From: Trematomus loennbergii
Lineage: Eukaryota > Chordata > Actinopteri > Perciformes > Nototheniidae
Direction of reading: 5' to 3'
Assembly (NCBI GenBank): GCA_012861695.1
Contig: JAAOOA010000033.1
Coordinates: forward strand, 22,439,434-22,503,433
DNA length: 64,000 bases
The notes beneath the pieces were generated by a model that saw nothing but the letters and a program-made list of their open reading frames with translations, was not told the DNA's origin and ran no database searches. Made by a program: the position numbers and the translations under genes. Positions within the stretch are counted from its first letter, which is position 1; each line of letters starts with the position of its first letter. Shown here piece by piece: positions 10,718-23,213 of this stretch.

Positions 10718-13700
10718 GAAGCATATTTATTGCTCTTTTTCTGTCTCTCTCCTACTCACACCTCTGCAAGAATCAGATCATTATTAGCATTGATACAATC
10801 TAATGGCAGACCCTTTGCATTCATGTGCTGCAAGGGGAAAGGCTGGCAAAGGAAGGAGTGATGGAGAAATAAAGAGCGAGGGGAGCAGAACAGAGGGAGG
10901 GAGGGTACAGTGCCACTGAGCTGCTTCTTTCACATCTCTGTCTGCGAGCACTAGAACACAGCCTGAGCTCGGAAGCACATTCCCAACATGCACACCTGTA
11001 AGCCCTGTCCTTCATTCAGGGGTGTACACGTGTGAATGGCAGCGACACCGAAGAGACGTAAACGGTAGCAGAGAGGGCTTAAAACGTGTCTGGATGAAAT
11101 CATTTGAGCTCGGAGGCAGGAGAGGAAAAGGCGACATGCAGAGAAGTGGATGCTGAGCTACAGTTAAGGTCTGGAGCTTTCCTTTCTTCGATCTGTCTTT
11201 GATGCTTTCTCTTTATGGATATTTAGCTAGGTCTGCTATCATTGTGTGGGTTGAACCAGACAAGCTACAACAGATAGCAACTGATCTGCCTGAATTACAG
11301 ACAAGTTTTGTTGTTCACAATGTAACAATATCAGGAAAAATGGCTGCCCTCCAGTAAACATAATTGTGAGTTTAATGAAAAAAACTGCATTACTACGACA
11401 AGACCAAATACTTTATACATTGTACAAGAGTCAGCCATGTGTGTTCTAGAAACAGATAAAACGTTTAAAAAAATGAAAAACGTCTTATTTCTGAATTTAC
11501 AGAGTGACGGGACTTAAATGTCTGTTCTTTAACACTTGAAATGGTTCTTGCTGGTATAGTTGGTTCTAGAATTAATATCTGACAAACAATGCCTATTTTT
11601 ATTGTGCATAAGTTCAGGACATTCAACGCAAACCATTACACTTTAAACAAGCTCTGAAGGCTTGCTTTAAAAAAGCTGAGCTCTTGATCACATCATGTAC
11701 TGAGTCAGATCGTGTGAGGGTGTTGTTTTGGCCACTTGAAAGCTGATTCAGACCAAAGGCAAAGTCTTACTTCAAACAGAGGGATCTCTGCATAAGCAGA
11801 TCAATACACAAAGCAAGGCCGACCAAGCAGGATGCTGACTCTTCTGAAGTTCCTACTGAACTGTCAACCCAGTCTCACGGCATTTCGTGTTATAGTCACG
11901 ACATTTAATCTATTGATTTGTGTTCACCAACACGATTTCCCCCTTTTTTTCGTGTCACACAGAACGATTTTAAAAGCAATGTATTTCTATTGGTAGTATG
12001 TTTCGTGCCTGCACCACGTCTTTTTGTCCGGTCGGGTCTTGGAAGACCGGAAGCTGTGTGGTTCATAAAAACATTTTCTTACTCAATATCAAGCCACGAT
12101 TATTGCTTTTATTTTAAATCGTATAATGTCGGACTTTATTTGCCGTCCGTGAGGAAAATAAATGGGGCTCAGAGCCTCAGAATACTGAAATCTGTATTTT
12201 TTAAAATCTTTTTTTCCTTCTAATTTGTTATTCTTTTCTAAATAACACACTGTTATTTACTCAACAATAACACACAATTATCCTTGTTTTTATTTATTTG
12301 TTTAATTCTATAATCTCTGGCTTTTTGGCGTCCGTCAGGAACTGAATTTCAAAATAAAGTCACCGGAAACAGACGTAGGACTATAAGGGACATTTCGAGC
12401 ATCATTGCATACACACCCACTGAACTGAACTGGTCAGCAGTCTTCCCCATGATTGTGAAGCCGACTGAACCACATTGAGAGACCATTTAAAGGCTCAGGA
12501 AGTCTTCGCAGGTGTTTTGAGTTCATTAGCTGATTAGAGTGTGACACCGTGAGTCTACAATATTGAACTTTTTCACAATATTCAAATGTTCTGAAATACT
12601 GATTTTGGGGTTTTCATTAGCTGTAAGCCGTAATATTCAAGATTAAAACAAATAAAGCCTTGAAATATTTCACTTTGTGTGTAATGAATCCATATAATAT
12701 ATGAGTTTCACTTTTTGAATTGAATTAATGAAATAAATTAACTTTTCCACGATATTCAAATTTATTGAGATGCACAGTATACAGTTGATTTAATGTGACA
12801 CAAATAACACAGAAGAGCTAGATATGTTATATTATCAAAGTGTTCTTTAACTGTTCACATGCGGAGACTCCATCTTGAATGATGATCCCGGGTATGGTGA
12901 GGTGTCTCCCAGTTTCCAAGTAGGAAGTCCAACCTCAGGGGGCATTCCAGTTGAAATGTCCAACTGGAAACTCGGATACTCCACTCCACGTCCCAGTACA
13001 ACTGGATCGCACCATTAATGCTAACTTGGCTGTGTTTTCTTTGCAATGCCTAGCTGAGAGTGGTGGTAGATGTAATGTTTTCATCCTATCATAGCATATC
13101 AGGCAAAGTTCTTACAGTAGCAGTAGCAGCTGCCACTCAATTACCATCAATCCACCTCATATTTATTTAGCTCATGACCAACCCTAATGTCTAATATTAC
13201 ACTAACATTTGTGCTGCAAATACTCCATTACAACAACTAGTACAGCATTGAGAATAGTACTTACTGTAAGTTAAAGTACTGTGGACAGGAAAATGTACTC
13301 AACATTTTTAAAATAAATACAAAAATATAAAAACATTTCAAAAGGACAAGCAGCACTTTCTCACTTTTGAGTAAATGAAACCGTGAACTGTTGCTTAACA
13401 AAAAACAACATAAACAATTAGCATTTTTTGTCAACCCACTTATTGGGTGAGATGGGTTTCCCCCCTTAGCTGCACGGCCTCAGCAATATAAATCTGAATG
13501 TAGCATTACAAATGTGATTTACTGCAATAATAAATCATGTCTGATATGGGAATAATCTATTTGCTACCCTCAGAAAGCTTCATGCTGGTGAATGAAAATA
13601 CTATTCTCAGATTGCAATACAGTAGGCTAGATTTTAAAGCTTAAATGGTTGTAGACACCCAGCCAAACCACCTGCTCACTTACAACGTGTGTACTGTCAC

Positions 13701-15257
13701 ATTACACTATATACCTATCCTCTTAAATCAATGATGCAGCCTGATGCTTTTACAGTGCTCTCCGTCATCGCTACCTGTTGAGTTTTTTAGATTAGAGGAA
13801 TATTTTTCCCTATTCCATTATTAGAATTTTCAAGCACAGGGCTCCATTGAGAGTGCACTTCCTTTCATATGCAAGGAAATTAAAGTAAAATGAATAGAAA
13901 TGCCCTCAGTGTTGGACTGGTGAACCATGTGACTATAGCTGTTTGTGCCTCAGATAAACCGCACCCACATTCTGCATGACTCTCTCAATTTTTCAGATCC
14001 TGCTTCATGTACAATAAGGATTTCATTTGTGTGGCTGTGACATTTTTCATGTGATATATTTCATTGTCCTGAGTCCTCTGGCCGTGGCTGCACCCCCCCC
14101 CGCCCCCTTCCACCACCCGTCCCTTGCCATCAGCTTTGACAATCCCAGCCTTTGTTTTTGCAATGAGAAGCAGCATTCTTCCAGAGGGGTGACCTCCTGT
14201 GTCTCTGCAGGGGCTGGCACTGAGGACGCGACCCTCCCCGAGGATTGGATGGCACCAACCGGATGCTGTGCACGAAATCCACGAGCTGTCACCCCAACTC
14301 TGGTGCTCATATGTGCACCAAACACTGTCCTGTCCCAAGGAAAAGCGCTTGATGGATCGCTCTGTTCCTCACAGCTGAAACATCACGTCCCAGCTATGAT
14401 CAGTACATTCATCATTACCACAGAACCACAGGATTACATGTGATCATCACTTAATTCTGTAAGTAAACTTTTCTTTTTTAATGACTTAACACTTTATTGT
14501 AATTATGGCTCCTAGATGAACTTTTACATCAGTTGAAAAGGGTGCACATGAAACACCAGAAACAGTAAAACAGCAGATTACCTGAAGCCGTTCATCATAT
14601 ACAGAACAGGTGACCATTAGGATTTAAGGGATTAATATCAGTTGTTTCGATTCAGATTGCAGTAATTAGGACTTTCCTGATCATGTCTCTCCTGTGAATT
14701 TATTTGCAACTAAATATGCTTTATCTAACACTGACAATATTATAAACTCACTGCATAAGGAGCAAAACAATGGGATTTTCTTCAGTTTGACTCTGTCTGC
14801 CACCTGCCTCGAGGACCAGAGGATCTGCTCTGCTCTAATGGAAGTTGCACAGGATACAGCTTACAGTGTGAAGCCGAGGGCTGTTATGTTAGAGTTGAAC
14901 AAAAAAAGATAAATGCAAACGTGTAGTCATTGTGTTGTGGTTCAGCATAATGAAGCATTTTACCTGGATCCGACATTCGTTCCGCACAGTGCCCTGTTGG
15001 TTTTAACACTTTAAATTGAGGATCCCTCAGCCTGCTTTCAGTTTTCCTTTATTGCTCCTTGCAACTAGTAATAGTTTTCATGAGCTGTGCCAAACACAAT
15101 TTACAAAATGCGTTCGTTCTTTTTCAGAGTGAGGCTGGCACCATCTTCCACTTTCTCCTTTAACTCCTGGCTCTTTGATCCAGTGGAGGTCTCTCATCAT
15201 TAGTGAGCTCTGTGGATTCATTATGTTTGTGATTCAGCCCTGAGTAAGGCAGGTCCC
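10718..15257. other. Non-coding stretch
   Basis: No supported gene. Open frames here (for example 138 codons at 14027-14443) have no recognisable domain and overlap antisense frames of similar size. A dispersed-looking repeat with TTCGTGTTATAGTCACGACA lies near 11880-12400. A unit with GTCCAAC and CAGTTTCCAAGTAGG motifs lies near 12890-13050. Confidence 0.5.
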
Positions 15258-15260
15258 TAA

Positions 15261-16022
15261 TGGCGCGTTTCCACTACAGCGCGCAGCCCGGTTTAAGAGG
15301 GCTGTGACGTCAGCGGCCGTCTTTGGTTGCGTTTCCACTTGGCCTAGTACCGGGCCGGCGGGTCCTAATTCACAGTTTTTCTGGCCTCATAAAATCGTGG
15401 GTCCAGGGCCAGAGACAACGAGGCTGAGTCGGGCTGAGTATGCTAAACTAGAGAGAGCGTCGCTGGCAAGGGGGCTACAACTACAACAAGATAGCATATT
15501 TGACCGTGATTTAATTGTAATACACGTTTCAAAATGATGCCGAAGTAACAACATACTGATACCGGTTAGTACAAATCATGAATTAATGCTTTGTCAAGTC
15601 TGCAGACAGATGGCAGGGGAAAAACCTTTTAAAATGCTTGTTTTCTAAATGGAGATTGGCTAAGCTAACGCAGTATATGCTCCGACCGTCCGCACTCACA
15701 ACAACGGCCTATACAGACATAAATAAAGCAGCGACTGTATTCACCATGACACAGGCAGTCTGTGGTTTGTACTTGTTTAACTTTTGTCTAGTTTCTGAAC
15801 AGATATGAGGAGCTGTGAGCTCTGAGTGCTAACAGCTAACGGCTGTGTTGTTTTTCTGGGGTCCTCTGAAGATCACGTCACGGCTCCGCCTACACTGCGT
15901 TACTATAGATACTGCCCCAGTTCCTAAACTGTAATGGAAATGCGCCATAAAGTGAGCCAGTCCTAACGAGGCCCAGCCATACCGAGCGGGGCCGAGCGAG
16001 GCCGTGTAGTGGAAACGCGCCA
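15261..16022. mobile_element. PIF/Harbinger-type MITE
   Basis: Perfect terminal inverted repeats of 18 bp (TGGCGCGTTTCCACTACA at the left, its reverse complement at the right) with a TAA target duplication on both sides (15258-15260, 16023-16025). The 762-bp interior has no coding capacity. Confidence 0.9.
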
Positions 16023-16025
16023 TAA

Positions 16026-17758
16026 GCTTACCTGCACTAACTCATTACTCAGGTTTGTTTGGTCGTTTCCTGAAAGAAGCAATTCAAAAGCAACAATAAA
16101 AGAACGAGCCCTTTGATCCTTCCTTCTTTTAGTGATGATTTAGTCACCAACTATAAACAGCAAGACAATCCATTGACATCATCACCAGCTAAATTCATGA
16201 TGATTAAATCCAAACTCAAACCATCATAAATAATTGGGGGTATCACACATTTTCGAAAAATGTAGAAAGGCTAAGTACAAATGGCGAAAAACGTAACTGC
16301 AAGTCCATGACACTTCCATTTTTCAAGGCTATTTATTAAAATCAAAATAATTCTAGAATGCTTTTTTTCAACTATTGCCAGTTCAGCCCAAACAAGTCAG
16401 CCCTTTATCACACCAACATTTAATGCGAAGACTTTGCAGTATTTTTCAGAAACAAGTTAACAAACATCAGATTAGATCTAAACTAGCTTTGCAGAATGTG
16501 GGCAAGCTCCTCTCTTTGGACACTTCCCGTCTGATAGTCTGAAATGATTTTGCTGCTCAGGAACGTGGACATGCAACTAAAACCCTCCACCTGCTCACTT
16601 GACCTTATAAAGAATAAAGACAATGGATAAAGTCCTGTATGAGACTTTGTTAACTGTGTTGGATATTCTGGCTCAGTTTTAGATTGCTTTATAACCTATT
16701 AGTCTGGTCACTAAAACTAGTGTTGCTTCAGACTTGGTTCAAATTGCAAATACTAAAGCCGAGAGGAGCCAAATCATGACATAAGTGTTTTTGCAGTTTT
16801 TTCAATGACAGTGCAAACAATGGCTAGCTGTGTCACAAGATTGAATTGCAAGCATGACTTCTCCAATAATCTTCTATTTTTCCCAAACGACTTTCTACTT
16901 TCTATCATACTCATGATGAATAATTGATATGGGGATTCTTTGAAAAGAGCCCCAAATGTAGTCTATCCCTCCTTCTTTTCTCCTCAGACCTCTTTTCACT
17001 TTTGTTTCCATCTTTGTTTGTGGTCACTGTTTGATTAAAGTTTTGGCTTGTAGTTGCTGAGCCACTGATCTCCCATTCTCATTGTCCTCTATGTGTGTGA
17101 AGACCCAAAACCATTTCCTGTGTCTGCAGTTGGAGTTACCTTACCTGTGGCTTAAATTGGCAGAATAAGCCCAATTAAGATACATCCTACATGCATATAC
17201 TTCTGTCCCCTGCTTTGTTTTAAAATCCTTTTAAATATGTACCTTATTCTTACTTCGCAATAGAGCCTTTATACAAAAAGTGGGTTAACATTTTTGAAAA
17301 TATTATCCTGCTTGGACCCACAGGGATGTATTAACATTAGAAGACCATGACATCAGATGAATATCAAGAGAAAAACAAGAATTGTAAACCTCTCTGCAGA
17401 ATGCAGCTGCTTTATTTGAGTAATAAAAAAGCGTATAGCATAATTAAGAGCCCATAAATACAAAACACAATTTTTCCATGACAGGATTGAATTCCTTAAT
17501 CTAAAGGGTAACTTTTTGAACCCCACCACAATGGCTTTAAAGAGGTGTGACCATGTCATAACCATGTCATCACACCTGTCATGGACAAGAAAGAGTCTTT
17601 AGTTCACACATTCAGTGCTATGACTGTAACTACCAATCAACATCCGTGATAAGCTCCTTCCAAAATTCCTAAACACAGATCGAACAACTTCAAAAGATTG
17701 TAAAAAGAATGTATATCAAGACAGGCTGATTCTAATCCTGTGTGTTCTCTCTCTGCAG
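16026..17758. other. Non-coding stretch upstream of b3gat1
   Basis: No gene, RNA or clear repeat is recognised. It probably belongs to the upstream region or first intron of b3gat1. Confidence 0.4.
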
Positions 17759-17801
17759 GGATAATCGACCAAACCACCATGGGTGTTAGCTATAAAAACA
17801 G
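17759..17801 (+). other. b3gat1: Candidate non-coding 5' exon of b3gat1
   Basis: A pyrimidine-rich acceptor (TCTCTCTGCAG) precedes 43 bp that end at a strong donor (ACAG|GTAAGA). Splicing to the acceptor at 18353-18354 (CCCTGCAG) would place it upstream of the b3gat1 start codon. The ATG in this exon (MGVSYKN...) reaches a stop two codons after the junction, so it would be 5' UTR or a short upstream ORF. Prediction from splice signals only. Confidence 0.45.
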
Positions 17802-18385
17802 GTAAGATAATATGAATGACACTTATAGTGCTTTTATCCTAAATGATTTACTATCTTGTTTATTATCATATGGACAGTTAAAACAAATTTCCCTTTATAA
17901 TGAAATTATTAAATTGCGATTCCACTCTGAATGCAGTAGACCAGAATCAGATCTGTCAACTGTTAACTGTCAGAAGAGGGCATGACCCACTGTAGATCAA
18001 ATATTCTCTGCAAAACACCAGTATGCTTTCAGATGAGACACAAAGAAAGCTCTGAGCATTTTCTGACCCAGTTTCTGTTGTGCAGCAGCTTCAGCAGGCT
18101 GAGACTCTAACACAAAGTCTCTTCCCTTGTAGTTTGTGCCTTGCAACCAAAGTAAGTTGATGTTCAAAAAAGGGCTGTATAAGGGATTCCAAATGTAATT
18201 CACTTAGTGATGGGCCATTAGATGGGGAAACTCAGTGAACCTGCAACTATTCACAGGCTAAGACAGAAGGCTACATATAAATATAAAAGCTTTCAATGTT
18301 TACTTTAAGGATGACTGAATAGATTTGTGTATCTAACCGTACACTGCCCTGCAGGTAGTGACATGACTCAGTTCTGACCCCGGAG

Positions 18386-20726
18386 ATGCCGAAGAGACGA
18401 GACATCGTCGCCTTTGTGTTGATCGTGTTGCCTTGGACACTGCTCATCACGGTTTGGCACCAGAACACCGTCACTCCTCTGCTTTCTACTCGCAAAGGTA
18501 AGTGTAAAAGAGTTCAGAGTAACATTGTAAACAAATGTCCCATTCATATTTTTCATAGCCGTACGCAAAGGCAGTAAGGTGCTTCTGTAAGTTTGTTCTA
18601 ACTCAAGATAAAAAGGTCATGTGTTGATGAACCAAGGGTGTAACGCACAGAGAATTGGGTCTGTTTAAAAATTGTTCAGCATCAAATTGTCTCTACAGTT
18701 TAAAGTCAAACTTTTTCATTTAGGAAAACAAATAGTCAAGAACAAACCTATATATCATATATATGCATTAGCTTCATGTAGCACAAGCTCCCATCCAGAG
18801 GTGTACAGACTTTAAGAGTATTCCTACACTGGTACTTCTACTTTTACTCAAGTACAAGATCTGAGTACTTCTCCCACCTCTGTTAAAGACAGTCCACACT
18901 TTTTTGTACAACAACAAATTGTCAAGAAGAAACATTAATCTGAATATACAATAGCTACATGGTGTCAGTGTTTGACACAGAGCCTCACTGTAATCATTTC
19001 TTTTCCCCAGATGACAGAAGACTTAGTCGCTCAAACTCCAGGAATACTTTTGCTTTCAAGGAGTCGTGCTCACATCAGAACCGGGACATGGTGGAGGTGG
19101 AGCGCACCGAGTTTGTCTACAGCCGGCCTCCACCATGGTCCGACATCCTGCCCACTATCCACATCATCACCCCCACCTACAGCCGCTCGGTGCAGAAGGC
19201 CGAGCTGACGCGCCTGGCCAACACTTTGCTGCACGTCCCCAACCTGCACTGGATCCTGGTGGAGGACTCTCTGAGGAGGACCACTTTAGTCAGCAATCTC
19301 CTACAAGAGACTGGACTCAACAACACACCTCAATGTGGAGACACCGAGAAACTATAAGGTACGAGGGGACACTAAGGACCCCAGAATACCTCGGGGGACC
19401 ATACAGAGGAACCTGGCCGTGCGCTGGCTCAGGGAGACCTTCAGTGAAAACAGCATCCAGACCGGGGTGGTGTACTTCGCAGATGATGACAACACCTACA
19501 GCCTGGAGCTGTTTGAGGAGGTAAAGCAGAGCAACATTCTTAGAACTGAATTTCTCTCTACAGATGTGTTCACACCGGACACGAAGCAAGTTTGACATTT
19601 GTGTTTAAAGGGGCCCTATGTAGATACCACCTACAAACAAATAAACATACTTTGCCGTTAGGTTGTATTACCTGTATCAAAATGATGCCAAATAGCTACA
19701 GACTGATACTGATTGGTAAAAACAATGAATGAATGCTTTGACGAGTGTAAACCCAAGACGGCTGCCAAACAAGTTTTAAAATGCGTGTTTTTGAATGGAG
19801 ATCAGGCTAGGCTAAATTAATTCACCATGCCATTGACAGTCTGTGGTTTGTACATTTATAAACAGTTTCTGTACAAGTATGAGGAACTGTGAGCTCCCGA
19901 AACCCGACCCTTTCCCAGATGTTTTTACCTGTGTTATGTCTTTAGATGAATGTACATTTTGAAATGTTTAAATTGCTCATGAGAGATCTCTGCTTTTGTT
20001 TTCCAATTACCAGATGCGTTATACCAAAAAGGTGTCGGTGTGGCCGGTGGCCTTTGTGGGGGGCTTGAGATACGAGTCTCCTAAAGTAAACACCCTGGGC
20101 AAGGTGTACGGCTGGAAGACGGTATTTGACCCCCACCGACCTTTCGCCATCGACATGGCTGGGTTTGCAGTGAACCTGCGCCTCATTCTGTCCAATCCTC
20201 AGGCTTTTTTCAAGTTACGAGGGGTGAAAGGAGGTTATCAAGAGAGCAGTTTATTGAAAGAGCTGGTTATTCTCAGCGATTTGGAGCCTAAAGCTGCTAA
20301 CTGCACCAAGGTAAGAATAGGAGGCTCTCTGCTTCAATAAAATGACTTATATATAATAACTTTGAATTAGCAAAAAACATACTACTTCTGTAAATGCTGC
20401 TAATGTAAGACGATGTTTCTTGAGAACCCTGGCTTTCATAACAATTTAAAGCATTACACTGTCATCTTAAAGCCAATTCTTATTCACTTATCGCTCAAAA
20501 CACTATATTCTGCCTCTAGATATTGTGTAGCCAGCATGATGTAGTATATTGAAACTGCACAAGACGAAATGTTGGGATAAGTGTTTGATCATTTTTGGCT
20601 CTACTTCTGCTTGTCTCCATCACTTTATTCTTGCCGCAGGTATTAGTCTGGCACACACGGACAGAGAAGCCTGTGCTGGTAAATGAGGGCAAGAAGGGAT
20701 TTACAGACTCTAATGTGGAGATATGA
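18386..20726 (+). CDS. b3gat1: Beta-1,3-glucuronyltransferase 1 (HNK-1 epitope synthesis), one frameshift
   Basis: B3GAT1 transfers glucuronic acid from UDP-GlcA to terminal N-acetyllactosamine, a step in making the HNK-1 carbohydrate. It is a Golgi type II membrane enzyme. Coding exons: 18386-18497, 19011-19520, 20014-20310 and 20640-20726, all with GT/AG borders and matching phases. The product starts [20 protein letters not shown], a short cytosolic tail plus signal anchor nearly identical to human B3GAT1. [17 protein letters not shown] opens the GT43 domain. [15 protein letters not shown] (DDD near residues 196-198) is the metal and donor site. [24 protein letters not shown] and [12 protein letters not shown] follow, and the protein ends [10 protein letters not shown]. 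Restoring one 2-nt loss gives about 335 aa, against 334 in human. The oddity is that exon 2 changes frame inside an ACACAC run at about 19322-19329, giving a premature stop at 19357. All else is intact, so this may be a sequencing error or a recent allele. Confidence 0.93.
19655..19905 (+). repeat. Degenerate relative of the MITE at 15261-16022
   Basis: Within the second coding intron of b3gat1, segments such as TCAAAATGATGCC, ATTCACCATG and CAGTCTGTGGTTTGTAC occur in the same order as at 15530-15825. The terminal repeats are not preserved. It is an old, end-less copy. Confidence 0.6.
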
Positions 20727-22159
20727 CATACTTCACATCACACAGGTAATAGCAGAGATAAAAAAAATGCAAATTACTGCACTCCCACACAATTTTCATG
20801 TTTAGGGATGGGCCAAAGGAGAGCATATTTGCACCTGAGATGAGGACCTTACTTGAAATATCTGTCTGTATTTAAAGGTTTGTCTCATGCTGTTTTTTTA
20901 TGATTCGTTATCAAGTAGTAATGTTTTTAGCAAAACTAAGTGTCACTTTGGGATTGTAATGTTAGGCCAAACTGAGATATCTAAACCACTATTATGGCTT
21001 ACTAGAAGGCTTACACATAATATTCACTGTCCCCAGAGGATGAATCCCTTGACATTTAATTAATCGCTTTCATGAGCTTTTATTTAATTTTGTGAGTGAA
21101 TAATTAAATGTATCCATATCTACTGAATATAATACATATTTCAAATGGTGCCCATAGAATAAACCCAAATGAATATTGAAGTCTAACCACCTTTCACTTA
21201 GCACCATAAACAGGTCAATAAAAGGTTTTACATTTTAAATTTCTCCCCAAAAATGTTGGTTTATGCCAGAATACCTGCAAAACTGATGACATCATCAGCC
21301 TCAGGTTTCTTGTAATTAGTGCGATTTAGCAAATGTTACATGTAAAAGTGCTAGTTACTAATGATGAACAAGATAAACATTATGCCTGTTAAGCATCAGC
21401 GTGTTAGCACTGTCATTGTGAGCATGTTAGCATGCCAAAGTAAGCATTTAGCTCATAAGGGCTTCACTTAGGCGCTAAAGCTTTGCTGTATACTCTTAAA
21501 GTAATGCTTTTAACATATGTTTGTGCTTTGTCTGTGCTTTCAGGGGCAATTCTTCATTGGATTAGCTAGGGTCAAAGACATTATCAAAGCATAGTAGCTG
21601 TACTTCAGCAATTAATGCATACCTGTCCATCCAAGGAGGAAGCACAAGCATCGTGCTTAAACAGACTACAGTAAGCACAACTGCACAGAACAAGCCTGCT
21701 CAGAGCGATGGATGATGAGAGACACTAAAAGGAGTCGACAAAAGAAGCTTGCCCACTGAGGTCTCATCTGAGAGCTAAAACAAAGGATATTACATGATTC
21801 AAACTGCAGGAAGGGACGGCACGGCAAGCAATAAAGAGCCCTGTGAGTGCAAACAACACCAGCCGAGCATCCAATCAGCATTAAATAGGGCCCTTTTGTT
21901 CTGAAGCGAGCTGGCTGTCTGGCACAGGGCTGCGCAGCGGAACACAAGGGGCCCTTGTATAAAGTGAGTCAGCTCTGACTGACAGACTGCACTGAGGGAT
22001 CTGAGCCCTCCCCACTAGTACTGTACAACACTGAGCTATTAAGATAGCACCCTGAACCCAGCACTAATTAGGAGTCCTGTTACACCTCAACACACATTTG
22101 CGTATGCTCAGCTGTCACAGAAACACATGCACTTGAGAACATGGAGCAATGATTTATTA
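20727..22159. other. Convergent intergenic region / b3gat1 3' UTR
   Basis: Lies between the stop codons of b3gat1 (plus) and glb1l2 (minus). No ORF of note. AATAAA occurs at 21158-21163 and again near 22930, but which site is used cannot be decided from sequence. Confidence 0.4.
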
Positions 22160-22367
22160 CACTGAAAAAACTGAAACGTTGACTTAAATTAAATATATTA
22201 TGTCAACACATTTCACATAACTCTATTAGGTTAGTTAAAAGCAGTAATATTAAGTTGAACCTATTATTCATTTAAAGTTAATAGTATTGCTTTTAACTAA
22301 CCTAATACAGTTATGTGAAATCTTTTGACATAATACATTTAAAAAAAGTAAACGTTTCTGTGAACTG
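22160..22367. mobile_element. Hairpin MITE, copy 2
   Basis: Same family as 10532-10717: it begins ACACTGAAAAAACTGAAACG and contains the inverted pair TATGTCAACACATTTCACAT / ATGTGAAATCTTTTGACATA. It is the longest of the three copies here. Confidence 0.75.
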
Positions 22368-23213
22368 TATAACAGCAATGTCTTCTCTTACAGTCATTTA
22401 CTTAAGATTATTTTATTTATGATACAGTATGCTGTAAAACTGAGGTCTACTTATATATAGAGAATATGTAATATCCCTACTTTACATCTTCCTCAGCTTG
22501 TTAAGGTCCCTGATCGAACAGAAGGATTCTCAGAAGAATGATTTATTGTTCGATAGTAACTGGTACATTCACGTATTATTCGTGAGTTATGCATGTGCGA
22601 GTCCATGGAATATGAAGCCATTACTCTGAACACTGGACGTGCATCCTTTCAAATTGCCACATTAAACAATCACAATTATTCCCACCATGAATGGCCAACT
22701 GATGGGGGGATTCAGGATGATTTCATACCCCACTGACTTGCACTGGCACGACGTACAAATGTTATTTAGACTCTGGGACTGTTAGGAGTCTGGTCAGTTC
22801 TTCATGTGTCAGGCATTCAAAGACAATGTTCACTCAATGATAAATGACTTATGTTGCTGCAATACAACTTGTGTTTCATATTAAAGCTGTTCACATCAAT
22901 CATGCCTCAGCTCTGAGTGTCTTTGTAATGCAATAAATGTTAAGCCATACATATTTACTATAAACATCAAATATAACTTCCATCCCCAGCAGAACGTATT
23001 ACTTTTAAACAATTTGGAAGCCATTGGCAAGAGAATATACTTCTTCTCTATGTGTTAAAAACCACTTACACTAAAAGTATTCTATGTACATAGCTACACA
23101 ATACTCCCATTTGAACACCCCAATCTTTACATATGTGCACATAAAAAACAAAACAATAGTTCTGAATTGCAAATTTCAAGCTGATCTAAAAAGATCAGAA
23201 CTAGTGATAACAT

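Noticed and set aside
14027..14443. 138-codon ORF as a gene
   Set aside because: No domain, low-complexity proline stretch, overlapping antisense ORFs of similar size, no splice context.
19066..19524. 152-codon ORF within b3gat1
   Set aside because: It is a shadow frame of b3gat1 exon 2.
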